Below, piece after piece: positions 16,942-25,553 of a stretch of 64,000 bases of DNA. The position numbers and the translations under genes were made by a program. Below the pieces are notes generated by a model. That model saw nothing but the letters and a program-made list of their open reading frames with translations, did no database searches and was not told the origin of the DNA. Positions within the stretch are counted from its first letter, which is position 1, and the number at the start of each line of letters is the position of its first letter. The stretch is from the NCBI GenBank assembly GCA_030536575.1, contig JAUNPS010000011.1, positions 1 to 64,000 on the forward strand. Reading direction: 5' to 3'. Source of the DNA: Eubacteriales bacterium. GTDB lineage: Bacteria > Bacillota > Clostridia > Lachnospirales > Lachnospiraceae.

Positions 16942-17004
16942 AAACAGCAGTTTTTGCCGCTCAGCCGGGTCATTTACGCCCGCTTCGGACAGAAACTGCT
17001 GTTT
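16942..17004. terminator. Bidirectional terminator
   Basis: AAACAGCAGTTT and AAACTGCTGTTT form a 12-bp perfect inverted repeat with a 39-base loop, flanked by T runs on both strands, between the convergent kinase gene and the MerR-like gene. Confidence 0.65.
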
Positions 17005-17008
17005 TTGT

Positions 17009-17794
17009 TTATTTACCCCAAAAGAAAAAGCGTTTTTTCCTGGTTTCGTCTTCGGTGCGTTCTTTTGCGGCTGCCACCAGTTTGTGTTTTTTCTGGTGGG
17101 CGCGGATGCTCTCGTCGAGCTGGCGGTAGCGGGCTTCTTCTTTTTCTTCCCGGAGCTGCATCAGCATGTCCATTCCTTTCAGGACGGAGTCGGAGATGCG
17201 GTCTTCCAGTTCCTGGTTGTTTTCCTGGAGGGTCTGGCGGAAGACGTTTTCCATGATGGATTCGAAGCTTGCGAGGCGATCCAGGTTTACGCCCAGTTGT
17301 AAGAGTTCTTTGGTGTCTTTTCCAGTCAGGATTTGTTCTTTTTCGTCAGGCGGGTTTTCCGAGGTGGTTTCCTGGTTTTTCTTCTGGGATTTTTCTGAGG
17401 TAGATTTCTGGTTTTGTTCCTGAGTTTTCTCTGATGTGGTTTTCTGGCTCTTTTCCTGCGGTGTTTCCGTGGAATTTTTCGGCTGTGGTACTTCGGTTTC
17501 CGGTTTTACCAGTTTGGCTTCGAGGGTCTGCATGGCCTCGGCTTCGTCCAGGCTTTTCAGCGCCCGTTTATTCAGTTCCGGCAGGAGTACCTTGATGGCT
17601 TTTAGTTGGAAGCCTCTTTCTTTCAGTTCTTTGATATTCTGGAAGGTGCGAATATTTTCCTCGGTATAGTAACGGTGTCCCAGCTCCGTTCTGGGTATCG
17701 GAAGGCCCAGCTCTTCTTCCCAGTAGCGGAGGACGTGCGCCTCCACGGATACTTTTGCGGCGGCGTCGGATATCAGATACCGTGTTTCCTCCAT
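17009..17794 (-). CDS. MerR-like DNA-binding protein with low-complexity linker
   Basis: 261 residues from the ATG at 17792-17794 (GGAGGGGAG upstream). Residues ~1-75 are a MerR-type winged helix: YLISDAAAKVSVEAHVLRYW, ELGHRYYTEENIRTFQNIKE. A hydrophilic linker (~95-150) carries imperfect repeats of the type SEKSQKKNQETTSE, followed by a helical region (LDRLASFESIMENVFRQTLQ) and a Lys/Arg-rich C-terminus ending FFFWGK. No metal- or drug-binding motif is seen. Similar MerR-like proteins follow dnaB in related genomes, possibly chromosome- or sporulation-related; not certain. Confidence 0.8.
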   Translation of the reverse strand: MEETRYLISDAAAKVSVEAHVLRYWEEELGLPIPRTELGHRYYTEENIRTFQNIKELKERGFQLKAIKVLLPELNKRALKSLDEAEAMQTLEAKLVKPETEVPQPKNSTETPQEKSQKTTSEKTQEQNQKSTSEKSQKKNQETTSENPPDEKEQILTGKDTKELLQLGVNLDRLASFESIMENVFRQTLQENNQELEDRISDSVLKGMDMLMQLREEKEEARYRQLDESIRAHQKKHKLVAAAKERTEDETRKKRFFFWGK

Positions 17795-17920
17795 GTTCTC
17801 CCCTCCACAACGATAGATTTTTTTCACCGTACTTATTATAGCACAGGAAGTTCCCGTTGAGTATGAAAACATATCGCAGAAAACGACAGGAACGGCGGGG
17901 CCGCCCCGCGCAGGCCAAAA

Positions 17921-17939
17921 GGCGGGGCCTCGCCCCGCC
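17921..17939 (-). terminator. Terminator of the gdpP-rplI-dnaB operon
   Basis: GGCGGGGC-CTC-GCCCCGCC, a perfect 8-bp GC stem immediately after the dnaB stop, with TTTT following on the minus strand. Confidence 0.75.
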
Positions 17940-17942
17940 TTC

Positions 17943-19271
17943 CTACTTCTTCATATTCGCAAACTTCGTATAATTCGGCAGCCATACCAGCTCCACCGTC
18001 CCAATCGGGCCGTTTCGCTGTTTCGCGATGATGATCTCCGCGATGCCTTTCTTGTCGGTGTCGTGGTTATAGTAGTCGTCGCGGTAAATGAACATCACCA
18101 CGTCCGCATCCTGCTCGATGGCCCCGGACTCACGCAAGTCCGAAAGCATCGGCCTGTGATCCGGCCTCTGCTCCACCGCCCGGCTCAGCTGCGACAGCGC
18201 CACCACCGGCACATTCAGCTCCCTCGCCACCTCTTTTAACGACCTGGAAATATCCGAAATCTCCTGCTGCCTGGAATCCGTCTTCTTACTTCCCGTCATG
18301 AGCTGTAAATAGTCGATGATAATAATCCCCAGATTATGCTCCAGCTTATACTTCCGGCACTTGGAGCGCAGCTCCCCGATCGAAATACCCGGCGTGTCGT
18401 CGATGATCAGATTCGACCGCCCGATCACCCCGGCTCCCTCGATCAATTTCCCCCAGTCCTCATCCGACAGATTCCCCGTCCGCAAAGACTGCGAATCCAC
18501 CTTCGATTCCAGCGAAAAAAGACGGTTCACCAACTGCTCCTTCGACATTTCCAGGCTGAAGATCGCCACCGTCTGGTTACACTTAAACGCCATATGCTGC
18601 GCGATATTCAGCACAAAAGCCGTCTTTCCCATCGAGGGACGGGCGGCGATCAAAATCAGATCCGAAGGCTGGAACCCGGACGTCTTATAATCCAGATCCA
18701 CAAACCCCGTCGGAATCCCGGTCACGCTTCCTTTATTTTTCGAGGCCGCTTCGATGCGGTCCAGCGCGTTTAAGACCACCTGCTTAATGGGAACAAATTC
18801 GCCCGTCGTCCGCTTCTGCACCAGATCAAAAATCTTTTTCTCCGTCTCTTCCAGGATATCCTCCGTCTTTTCATTGGCCAGATAACAGGTGTTGGCAATT
18901 TCCTCAGTCACTTTGATCAGCTTGCGCAGCATAGACTTGTCCCGGACAATCTCCGCATAAGAGCGGGCATTCGTTGAAGTCGGAACCACATTTAACAGCT
19001 CCCGCACAAACTCCATGCTGCTGATCTCCGGCGGCACTTCCTTTTCCCGAAGACGATCCTGAAGGGTCACCAGATCCACCGGCTTCCCCTCATTATACAG
19101 CTCCACCATAGCCTCAAACAGGACGCCATACTGATGCTGGTAGAAATCTTCACTGGTGATGATCTCAGAAGCCGTCATAATCGCATCCCGATCCATCAGC
19201 ATGGAACCGATCACGGACTGCTCCGCCTCCGCACTGTGGGGCAGAACCCGTTTTATGAGCGCTTCTTCCAT
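17943..19271 (-). CDS. dnaB: Replicative DNA helicase DnaB
   Basis: 442 residues. N-terminal domain with PHSAEAEQSVIGSMLMD; RecA-like ATPase with Walker A ARPSMGKTAF (about 210), Walker B LGIIIIDYLQLM, and LSQLSRAVEQRPDHRPMLSD followed by RESGAIEQDADVV. The hexamer unwinds DNA 5' to 3' at the replication fork (named DnaC in Bacillus subtilis). Full length, no intein. Last gene of gdpP-rplI-dnaB, a conserved Firmicutes order; gap to rplI is 25 bp. Confidence 0.96.
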   Translation of the reverse strand: MEEALIKRVLPHSAEAEQSVIGSMLMDRDAIMTASEIITSEDFYQHQYGVLFEAMVELYNEGKPVDLVTLQDRLREKEVPPEISSMEFVRELLNVVPTSTNARSYAEIVRDKSMLRKLIKVTEEIANTCYLANEKTEDILEETEKKIFDLVQKRTTGEFVPIKQVVLNALDRIEAASKNKGSVTGIPTGFVDLDYKTSGFQPSDLILIAARPSMGKTAFVLNIAQHMAFKCNQTVAIFSLEMSKEQLVNRLFSLESKVDSQSLRTGNLSDEDWGKLIEGAGVIGRSNLIIDDTPGISIGELRSKCRKYKLEHNLGIIIIDYLQLMTGSKKTDSRQQEISDISRSLKEVARELNVPVVALSQLSRAVEQRPDHRPMLSDLRESGAIEQDADVVMFIYRDDYYNHDTDKKGIAEIIIAKQRNGPIGTVELVWLPNYTKFANMKK

Positions 19272-19296
19272 GAATTTTCCTCCAATGTCCGCGCGC

Positions 19297-19743
19297 TTAC
19301 GCTTCGGTTACGTGCACCTTCAGCTCTGCCGTCACCTTCGGGTGCAGCTTAATCGGAACCATGGTCACGCCGAGGGTTTTGATGGGGCTTGGAAGCTGGA
19401 TTTTCTTTTTGTCCAGTTCCAGGGAAAGCTGGGCTTTCGCCGCTTCCGCGATTTCTTTCGAGGAAACGGAACCGAAGGTTTTTCCGCCTTCGCCCACTTT
19501 AATCGAAACGGTGATGGATTTCTGGCCGATTTCCTCGGCTAAGGCTCTGGCCGCGTCAAGCTGCTCCTGCGCCACCTTTTCCGCATGCGCGTTCTGCAGT
19601 TTTAAGTCGTTTAAATTCTTGGCGGTAGCTTCCACGCCTAATTTTTTCGGGAACAGCATGTTCCGGGCGTATCCGTCGCTTACATTTACCATATCGCCCT
19701 TTTTCCCAAGGGATTTTACGTCTTCTAATAAAATTACTTTCAT
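19297..19743 (-). CDS. rplI: 50S ribosomal protein L9
   Basis: 148 residues; signature [34 protein letters not shown], then the long helix and the C-terminal domain with [15 protein letters not shown]. Binds 23S rRNA at the base of the L1 stalk. Its ribosome site (GGAGCG) lies in the 3' end of gdpP, which ends 1 bp before, so the two are probably coupled. Confidence 0.97.
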   Translation of the reverse strand: MKVILLEDVKSLGKKGDMVNVSDGYARNMLFPKKLGVEATAKNLNDLKLQNAHAEKVAQEQLDAARALAEEIGQKSITVSIKVGEGGKTFGSVSSKEIAEAAKAQLSLELDKKKIQLPSPIKTLGVTMVPIKLHPKVTAELKVHVTEA

Positions 19744-19744
19744 G

Positions 19745-21796
19745 TCAAATCGCTCCTTCTTCCGTCATTTTTGTCAGGACTTCTTTTAATTTCTTCACGG
19801 CTTCGTCCAAGGTTACGCCGTCTAACTGTGCGCCTGCAATGTTCATATGGCCGCCTCCGCCCATCCGTTCCATAATAATCTGAACGTTTACTTCATCGAT
19901 GGCCCTGGCGCTGATATAAATGCGGTTATTAAAATTCGTCAGCACGAAGGAGGCCTTCACGCCGATGATATTCAGCAGCTCATTCGCCGCCTGGGCGCCC
20001 ACCACGGTGGGGCTGTCAATGTTTTCGCTGGGACAGCGGCTGATGGCGTAGCAGTCCATGTAGACTTCCGCATGGCGCACGGCTTCCGCCCTGGCCTTAT
20101 AGGCGCTCATATCGTTCCGGAACAGCTTGCGCACACGGGTCACATCCGCGCCGCAGCGGCGCAGGAACGCGGCGGCCTCGAAGGTACGCACGCCGGTCTT
20201 GGCAACGAAATTATTCGTATCGATGATAATTCCGGCATAAATACTGTCCGCTTCAATGCTCTTTAAGCGAACGTCATCTGAAAAATACTGCAAAATCTCC
20301 GCAACCATCTCACACGCGGAGGACGCATACGGCTCGATATACGAAAGCACCGCATTTTTAATGACTTCGCTGCTCTGCCGGTGATGATCGAGAACAACAA
20401 TCGTCTTCGTCTGCGACAGCAGTTCTTCGCACTCGCACATGCTTGGGCGGTTCGTATCCACCACCACCAATACCGTGTGGGAGTTCACGATCTCCATGGC
20501 CCGCTCGTGCTTGACGAACATGTCTTCGTCGTATTCCCGGCTTTCCAGGAACATGTTGATCCAGGGGCGGATGGAACCGTTAATCTCGCCGATGACAATG
20601 TGGGCTTTTTTATTCATCATCTGAGCCGCCCGGTAAATCCCCACCGCCGCGCCAAAGGAATCAATATCCGTAATCTTGTGTCCCATCACGACCACTTCGT
20701 CCGCGCTGCCGATAAATTCCCGGAGGGCATGGGCCTTCACACGGGCTTTCACACGGGTGCTCTTCTCCATCTGCTGGGACTTTCCGCCGTAATAGGAAAT
20801 CTGGTCGTGGTCTTTCACCACGGCCTGGTCGCCGCCCCGGCCCAGGGCCAGTTCGATGGCAATCCTGGAAAATTCGCAGTTCTGCACATAGCCGCTGCCG
20901 CCTACGCCGATGCCGATACTGAGCGTCACGCTCATCTCGTTACCGATATTCACGGCCTTGACTTCTTCCAGGAGGGAGAAGCGGTTGGCTTTCAGCTCTT
21001 CCAGGTATTTGTTTTTGATGATCATGAAATATTTGTCTTTTTCCAGCTTTTTCACAACGCCGTCGTAAGCGGAAATGTATTTATTAATCTTCCGGTCGAT
21101 CAGGGCCACCAAAAGGGAACGGCGCACCTCCTCGATGCTGTCAAGGGCCTCGTCGTAGTTGTCCAGATAGATCAGTCCGGCCACCATCTTCTGTTCGTCG
21201 TTTTCCCGCTTATACTTCACGAGTTCGGTATTGTCGAACAGATACATGGCAATCATGAAATTCTCGCCTTCCGGCACTTCTACCAGGGTCACAGACTTGG
21301 TCAGGCTCTCGATGGAAACCTTTTGAAGCCTGGCGCTGAAGTCCTGTTCGCCGAAATGCACCTGCAAACTGGTCTCTTCTTCCAGCCGGGCAATCGTACC
21401 GGAACCGATCTCCGGGAACAGCCCGGCGATATTTTTCTTATACTGCCTGTCCTTGCCGACGACTTTACAGAAGGCCTCGTTCATCCAGATGACCTTTCCC
21501 TCGCCGTCCAACAGGGCATACGGGATCGAAAACTCATTCAGAAGCGTCTTCTGGATCTGGCCGTACTGGGTGGCGAAGGAGATCATTTCGTTCATAATGC
21601 TTGGCTTATAATGGAAGAACATGACCAGCGCCATCACCGTATACAGGAGGAAAAAGACCGATACGATCGCGCCCGCCTTCACATTTACCATGTAGACGGC
21701 CGCATTCATGACCAGGAGGAACACGAGCATGACCATCGGCCACTGCATATAGGATTTTAATTTTCCGCTGTATTGAACTTTTTTCTTCTTTTTCAT
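19745..21796 (-). CDS. gdpP: Cyclic-di-AMP phosphodiesterase GdpP
   Basis: 683 residues from the ATG at 21794-21796. The upstream ATG is rejected because it overlaps the -10 element TATGAT. Two membrane segments at the N-terminus, a PAS-like domain ([20 protein letters not shown]), a degenerate GGDEF domain ([17 protein letters not shown]), then the DHH domain ([31 protein letters not shown]) and DHHA1 ([13 protein letters not shown]). Hydrolyses c-di-AMP, which controls potassium and wall balance. First gene of the operon. Confidence 0.95.
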   Translation of the reverse strand: MKKKKKVQYSGKLKSYMQWPMVMLVFLLVMNAAVYMVNVKAGAIVSVFFLLYTVMALVMFFHYKPSIMNEMISFATQYGQIQKTLLNEFSIPYALLDGEGKVIWMNEAFCKVVGKDRQYKKNIAGLFPEIGSGTIARLEEETSLQVHFGEQDFSARLQKVSIESLTKSVTLVEVPEGENFMIAMYLFDNTELVKYKRENDEQKMVAGLIYLDNYDEALDSIEEVRRSLLVALIDRKINKYISAYDGVVKKLEKDKYFMIIKNKYLEELKANRFSLLEEVKAVNIGNEMSVTLSIGIGVGGSGYVQNCEFSRIAIELALGRGGDQAVVKDHDQISYYGGKSQQMEKSTRVKARVKAHALREFIGSADEVVVMGHKITDIDSFGAAVGIYRAAQMMNKKAHIVIGEINGSIRPWINMFLESREYDEDMFVKHERAMEIVNSHTVLVVVDTNRPSMCECEELLSQTKTIVVLDHHRQSSEVIKNAVLSYIEPYASSACEMVAEILQYFSDDVRLKSIEADSIYAGIIIDTNNFVAKTGVRTFEAAAFLRRCGADVTRVRKLFRNDMSAYKARAEAVRHAEVYMDCYAISRCPSENIDSPTVVGAQAANELLNIIGVKASFVLTNFNNRIYISARAIDEVNVQIIMERMGGGGHMNIAGAQLDGVTLDEAVKKLKEVLTKMTEEGAI

Positions 21797-21826
21797 CGCG
21801 ATCTCCAATGAATGTATTCTCCCCAT

Positions 21827-21832
21827 ATCATA
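21827..21832 (-). promoter_or_regulatory. -10 element of the gdpP promoter
   Basis: Minus strand TATGAT, 30 bp before the chosen ATG. The -35 region is weak. It decides the gdpP start because the only upstream ATG lies inside this element. Confidence 0.5.
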
Positions 21833-21875
21833 CCATTTTTTTTACGGCGTGGGAAGAACTTTTTCATATGCTGTC

Positions 21876-22016
21876 GTTACTGTTCACTCGTACCTCGTTC
21901 CAGTAACGAATCGCAGGCTCATTTTAAGTTTTGCTTCGCAAAAGAGCCTGCTCACACCTGAATCACGTTCTTACGTACCTGAGCAGCTAAGTGCTCAGGT
22001 ACTGCCTGAACAGTAT
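21876..22016. repeat. Dispersed intergenic repeat, copy 2
   Basis: About 138-bp unit nearly identical to 3765-3927, without the 24-bp insertion. It holds three stem-loops ending with GTACCTGAGCA, loop GCTAAG, TGCTCAGGTAC, and sits between gdpP and the GNAT gene. Next to it ACAGTAT-C-ATACTGT forms another small hairpin overlapping the GNAT stop. Confidence 0.85.
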
Positions 22017-22501
22017 CATACTGTCCTATGGTAAGCAATCCGCGGCGCTCCGTTCTCCAGGAAAATGCGGCCGCAGCGTTGAAATCCATTTTTCTCCAGG
22101 ACATGCTGCATGATGTGATTGTCCTCGTGGGTGTCGATGCGGATGTTCCCGCACTGTGCGAATACCCAGTCAAAGCATTTTCCGGCGGCGCCTTTTTTCA
22201 GCCCTGCCGAAGCAACGCGGTGCACGGCGGTGTAGGGCGCATCGTTTAACCACTGGCCGTCATAAATCTCCCGGTAGGTGGGATCTTCCCCCGGAAAGAC
22301 GCCGAAGACGGCCTGAATCTGTCCGTCTTCTTCGCATACGTAGAGGTGCTTTTCCTGTATGTCCTGTTCAACCAGTTCTCTTTGCGGGTAGCCGTTTACC
22401 CATTGATTTGGATTCCCGTTTTCCCGCATAACCTGACGGGCCCTGGCGTAGATGGCCAGGATCGTGTCCAGGTCTTCGGGGGCGGCATTGCGAAAGCTCA
22501 T
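22016..22501 (-). CDS. GNAT family N-acetyltransferase
   Basis: 161 residues from ATG 22499-22501 (GGAGG 7 bases upstream). Typical small-molecule GNAT: MSFRNAAPEDLDTILAIYAR, GQWLNDAPYTAVHRVA, KKGAAGKCFDWVF, IRIDTHEDNHIMQHVLEKNG followed by F. The acetyl-CoA loop K-K-G-A-A-G-K is present. Substrate unknown. It is 22 bp from the secreted protein gene and probably cotranscribed. Confidence 0.88.
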   Translation of the reverse strand: MSFRNAAPEDLDTILAIYARARQVMRENGNPNQWVNGYPQRELVEQDIQEKHLYVCEEDGQIQAVFGVFPGEDPTYREIYDGQWLNDAPYTAVHRVASAGLKKGAAGKCFDWVFAQCGNIRIDTHEDNHIMQHVLEKNGFQRCGRIFLENGAPRIAYHRTV

Positions 22502-22523
22502 ATCATTTCCTCCTTTGGGTTTC

Positions 22524-23279
22524 TTACTTCCATTTGATCGTGTAATAACCGGAAGTGTCCGCATTTTCAGAGGAACGAGACACCTGGATGTAGTAGGTGC
22601 CTGCCGGGAATTTGCTCTTCGAAACGACTTTTTTCGAGCCGTTCCAGAGGTAGAACTTGTTTCCGCTGATGCTCTGGTTCGCATTCGCCGAGGTGACCTG
22701 GAACTGGATCCAGCTGTTCGCTTTCGCGGTAAAGGCGAAGGTGACGCGCTGGGCTTTTTTCACAACGATCTTGTAATAGTCGGTTTTGTTTCCTTTTTCT
22801 CCGGCCTGCAGCAAACCCTGAATGGTCTTATTCTGCGCGATTTTCACAGCTTTGGACTGGCTTGCGCCGCTTTTTTCCGTCACAGCCTTGAAGGAATACT
22901 TCAGCTTGTAGTTCGTGCTCTCCACCTGAAGGTAGTAGGTGCCTTTCTTTACCGCATAGACGGTTTGATAATTTCCGTTTGCCGAGAGCAATGTTTTGTA
23001 GGTTTCCAGTCTTTTTTTCTGATTATTACACAGGCGGACGCTCAAAGAAAGCTTCTTCGAACCCTTCCCGATCCCGTAGCCCTGGACGGTGAGATAGCCG
23101 GGCTTCGGCACGACGATTTTATAGTAGTACACGTCGCCGTCTTCCTGTACTTTGTTCGTGATCCATTTATTCGCGGTCAGCGTTTTCGTTTTCGTGGCTG
23201 CCAGCGTGGTCGTTCCGCACAGCATCCCCAGCAGGAGCGCCAGTATCACAGCGCCAAAAAGCTTTTTCCCTTTTTTCAT
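22524..23279 (-). CDS. Secreted protein with two PPC-like beta domains
   Basis: 251 residues with a signal peptide (MKKGKKLFGAVILALLLGML, cleavage near LAA). Two related beta-rich units follow, each with a W-I-x-x or G-x-x-x opening and a G-T-Y-Y-I/L-Q-V strand: DVYYYKIVVPKPGYLTVQGY ... KKGTYYLQVE, and DYYKIVVKKAQRVTFAF ... PAGTYYIQVS. This is like the bacterial pre-peptidase C-terminal fold. Lys-rich and surface-exposed or released. No enzyme domain is present. Confidence 0.75.
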   Translation of the reverse strand: MKKGKKLFGAVILALLLGMLCGTTTLAATKTKTLTANKWITNKVQEDGDVYYYKIVVPKPGYLTVQGYGIGKGSKKLSLSVRLCNNQKKRLETYKTLLSANGNYQTVYAVKKGTYYLQVESTNYKLKYSFKAVTEKSGASQSKAVKIAQNKTIQGLLQAGEKGNKTDYYKIVVKKAQRVTFAFTAKANSWIQFQVTSANANQSISGNKFYLWNGSKKVVSKSKFPAGTYYIQVSRSSENADTSGYYTIKWK

Positions 23280-23355
23280 ACCAAAACCCTCACTTTCTGT
23301 TCAAATGTTCTATGGAACTATCTTACCACATCCCGCCTTCCTTTACAACAAAAAA

Positions 23356-23382
23356 CCCCGGACGCCAATCGGCATCCAGGGG
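23356..23382 (-). terminator. Terminator of the rpsF-ssb-rpsR operon
   Basis: Minus strand CCCCTGGATGCC, loop GATT, GGCGTCCGGGG followed by TTTTTT, just after the rpsR stop. Confidence 0.88.
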
Positions 23383-23394
23383 CTTTCGTATCTT

Positions 23395-23658
23395 TTAGTC
23401 CATCACATACGGCATCAGCGCCAAATGACGTGCTCTCTTAATGGCAACGGTCAGCGCTCTCTGATGCTTCGCACAGTTTCCGGTAATTCTTCTCGGAAGA
23501 ATCTTACCTCTCTCGGATACGTATCTTTTTAATTTATTAACGTCCTTGTAATCGATTTCGTTATTCTCTTTTCCGCAGAATACACAAACTTTTTTTCTTC
23601 TGCGTCCGCCTCTTCTCTTCATCGGAGAATCGCCGCGCTCTGCTTTATTATATGGCAT
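23395..23658 (-). CDS. rpsR: 30S ribosomal protein S18
   Basis: 87 residues with [38 protein letters not shown] and [19 protein letters not shown]. Cys pair CVFC plus Cys in GNCAKH marks a zinc-binding (C+) S18. It binds with S6 to the 16S platform. Last gene of rpsF-ssb-rpsR. Confidence 0.97.
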   Translation of the reverse strand: MPYNKAERGDSPMKRRGGRRRKKVCVFCGKENNEIDYKDVNKLKRYVSERGKILPRRITGNCAKHQRALTVAIKRARHLALMPYVMD

Positions 23659-23692
23659 GTCCCTAACCTCCTTTTGGATTTTCGCTTATCGC

Positions 23693-24163
23693 TTAATTAA
23701 ATGGTAACTCCTCGTCGATACCATCTGGAATATTCATGAATCCGTCCCCTACTGCCGCACTGGGTGCAGGCTTTGACGCAGGCGCTGCCGGCTGCTGGTA
23801 ATTCTGATGATAACCCGCATCGCTGCCGCCAGCCATGGAAGCTGCTTTACTCTCAGCGAACTCCTGATCCTCCACTACCACGTCCGTGGTATAGACCTTC
23901 TGGCCATCCCGGTTCGTGTAGCTGCCAGTCTGAATACGTCCGGTCACGACTACCTTTAAGCCCTGGCGGAAATACTTCTCAGCAAACTCCGCGCTCCGCC
24001 CAAACGCAACGCATCCGATAAAATCTGCGGTATTCTCTCCGTCCCGGCGGAATCTCCGGTCCACGGCCAGGGTATATCTGGCAACCGCGGTGGCATTCTC
24101 CCCGGCGGAATAACGCACTTCAGGATCTCGTGTTAAGCGCCCCATTAAAATGACTTTATTCAT
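23693..24163 (-). CDS. ssb: Single-stranded DNA-binding protein
   Basis: 156 residues: MNKVILMGRLTRDPEVRYSA, the OB fold to ~105 (FIGCVAFGRSAEFAEKYFRQ), a Gly/Pro/Gln/Ala-rich linker, and the acidic tail DGIDEELPFN. The tail normally ends in DDDxPF; here an extra N follows PF, a small deviation that could affect partner docking. Confidence 0.96.
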   Translation of the reverse strand: MNKVILMGRLTRDPEVRYSAGENATAVARYTLAVDRRFRRDGENTADFIGCVAFGRSAEFAEKYFRQGLKVVVTGRIQTGSYTNRDGQKVYTTDVVVEDQEFAESKAASMAGGSDAGYHQNYQQPAAPASKPAPSAAVGDGFMNIPDGIDEELPFN

Positions 24164-24183
24164 ATAATCTCCTACTTTCTGGC

Positions 24184-24471
24184 TTATGCTTCCGGTCTAA
24201 CGCACAGGAATCTGATTACATTTTCCATAATACGCACGCGTCTTTCCACTTCTGCCGGGCAGGTAGAATCTGCTTCAAACTGGATGAAATAATAGAATCC
24301 TTCTCTCATCTTCTGGATTTCGTAAGCCAGTCTTCTTTTTCCCCAATCATCGACATTCGTGATGGTTCCACCGAAACGGGTAATGTACTCTTTTACTTTT
24401 TCGATGGTAGCTGTTCTCGCGTCATCCTCGATTTTGGCGTTGACAACAACTGCTAATTCGTACTTGTTCAT
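24184..24471 (-). CDS. rpsF: 30S ribosomal protein S6
   Basis: 95 residues: MNKYELAVVVNAKIEDD, VDDWGKRRLAYEIQKMREGF, YYFIQFEAD and VRIMENVIRFLCVR. Forms a dimer with S18. GGAGGTGC precedes the ATG. The leader between promoter and start (~80 nt) can fold CUCCCC/GGGG stems; an S6:S18 autoregulatory leader is possible but its conserved CCG bulge was not identified. Confidence 0.97.
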   Translation of the reverse strand: MNKYELAVVVNAKIEDDARTATIEKVKEYITRFGGTITNVDDWGKRRLAYEIQKMREGFYYFIQFEADSTCPAEVERRVRIMENVIRFLCVRPEA

Positions 24472-24552
24472 GCTTCTCGCACCTCCTTATGGTCTCTGGC
24501 CCCTCACTTTGCATGGGGAGCAAGGAATAAAAATAATATATCACGAAGGTAA

Positions 24553-24581
24553 ATGATAGCATAAAAAGTCCCGTTAATCAA
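24553..24581 (-). promoter_or_regulatory. Promoter of rpsF operon inside the end of the DUF951 gene
   Basis: Minus strand TTGATT (24576-24581), 17-base spacer, TATCAT (24553-24558). The -35 overlaps the last codons and stop of the DUF951 gene. Confidence 0.75.
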
Positions 24582-24759
24582 GCTTTTTTTTCAAATCCCG
24601 CGTATTTTTTTCCACCAATTTCCGGGCAATCATGATCTGGTGGCCGCAGCCCATGCATTTTAAGCGAAAATCCGCGCCCACCCGGAGAATTTCCCATTCC
24701 TGGCTCCCGCAGGGATGCTGTTTTTTTAATTTGACGATATCGCCTACTTCATAATTCAT
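24574..24759 (-). CDS. DUF951 protein
   Basis: 61 residues from the ATG at 24757-24759 (GGATGAG upstream; a GTG two codons earlier is possible). Family signature: YEVGDIVKLKKQHPCGSQEW, ILRVGADFRLKCMGCGHQIM, RKLVEKNTRDLKK. CxxC (CMGCGH) and the SH3-like beta fold suggest nucleic-acid or metal binding; function unknown. Directly after the sirtuin gene and before the S6 operon, the usual place for this family in Clostridia. Confidence 0.9.
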   Translation of the reverse strand: MNYEVGDIVKLKKQHPCGSQEWEILRVGADFRLKCMGCGHQIMIARKLVEKNTRDLKKKLD

Positions 24760-24765
24760 AGCCAC

Positions 24766-25482
24766 TCATCCAATCTGTGAAAGAATTTCGCCGATGCTGC
24801 CCTGGACGACCAGGTCTGCGTTCTTATCTCTGGGCGTCACGGATTTATTGATAACCACCAGTTTATTTCCACGGTAGTAGTCTACCAGGCCTGCCGCCGG
24901 GTACACCACCAGGGAGGTTCCGCCGATGATCAGCACGTCCGCGTTCGCAATGTAATGCATTGCCTTCGAAAGAATCTCGTTATCCAGCCCCTCCTCGTAC
25001 AGCACTACATCCGGCTTCATGATTCCGCCGCATGCGCAGCGCGGGATTCCTTCCGACTCCAAAATAGCCCTGGCATCACAGAATTTCCCGCATTTCATGC
25101 AGTAGTTCCGGTGTACGCTGCCGTGCAGTTCCAAAACCTCCTGGCTCCCGGCCATCTGGTGCAGCCCGTCGATGTTCTGGGTAATGACGGCTTTCAGCTT
25201 GCCCTTGGCCTCCAGTTCGGCCAGCTTTTTATGGGCCGCGTTTGGCTGTGCGGTCAGGCAGAGCATTTTATCCCGGTAAAACCGGTAGAATTCCTCCGGA
25301 TACCGCAGGAAAAAACTGTGGCTTAAAATCGTTTCCGGCGGATAATCGTAGGTCTGGTTATAGAGCCCGTCCGTGCTTCGAAAGTCCGGAATGCCGCTTT
25401 CTGTGGAGACGCCGGCCCCACCGAAAAAGACGATGTTCGAGCTGCCGTCCACGATTTCCTTTAATTTTGCAATACTGTCCAT
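24766..25482 (-). CDS. NAD-dependent protein deacylase, sirtuin family
   Basis: 238 residues from the ATG at 25480-25482 (GGGGG upstream). Motifs: FFGGAGVSTESGIPDFRS for NAD binding, TQNIDGLHQMAGS and catalytic His in VLELHGSVH, zinc Cys in CMKCGKFCDAR and CACGG, then GGTSLVVYPAAGL. Removes acetyl or other acyl groups from lysine using NAD. Follows sortase by 71 bp and precedes DUF951 with a 6-bp gap, so it may be part of the regulator-kinase-sortase transcript. Confidence 0.94.
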   Translation of the reverse strand: MDSIAKLKEIVDGSSNIVFFGGAGVSTESGIPDFRSTDGLYNQTYDYPPETILSHSFFLRYPEEFYRFYRDKMLCLTAQPNAAHKKLAELEAKGKLKAVITQNIDGLHQMAGSQEVLELHGSVHRNYCMKCGKFCDARAILESEGIPRCACGGIMKPDVVLYEEGLDNEILSKAMHYIANADVLIIGGTSLVVYPAAGLVDYYRGNKLVVINKSVTPRDKNADLVVQGSIGEILSQIG

Positions 25483-25553
25483 GCCATTTCCCCCTTTTTC
25501 TGAAGCGGCGGCCAATGCCTGCCGCATTGTTTTGCATTGCCCCAAATACGCGT

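Noticed and set aside
20381-21760. 459-codon plus-strand frame
   Set aside because: Antisense of gdpP, His/Leu-rich, no domain.
24472-24552. S6:S18 ribosomal leader RNA
   Set aside because: Leader can fold a CCCC/GGGG stem but I could not confirm the conserved bulge motif; not called.
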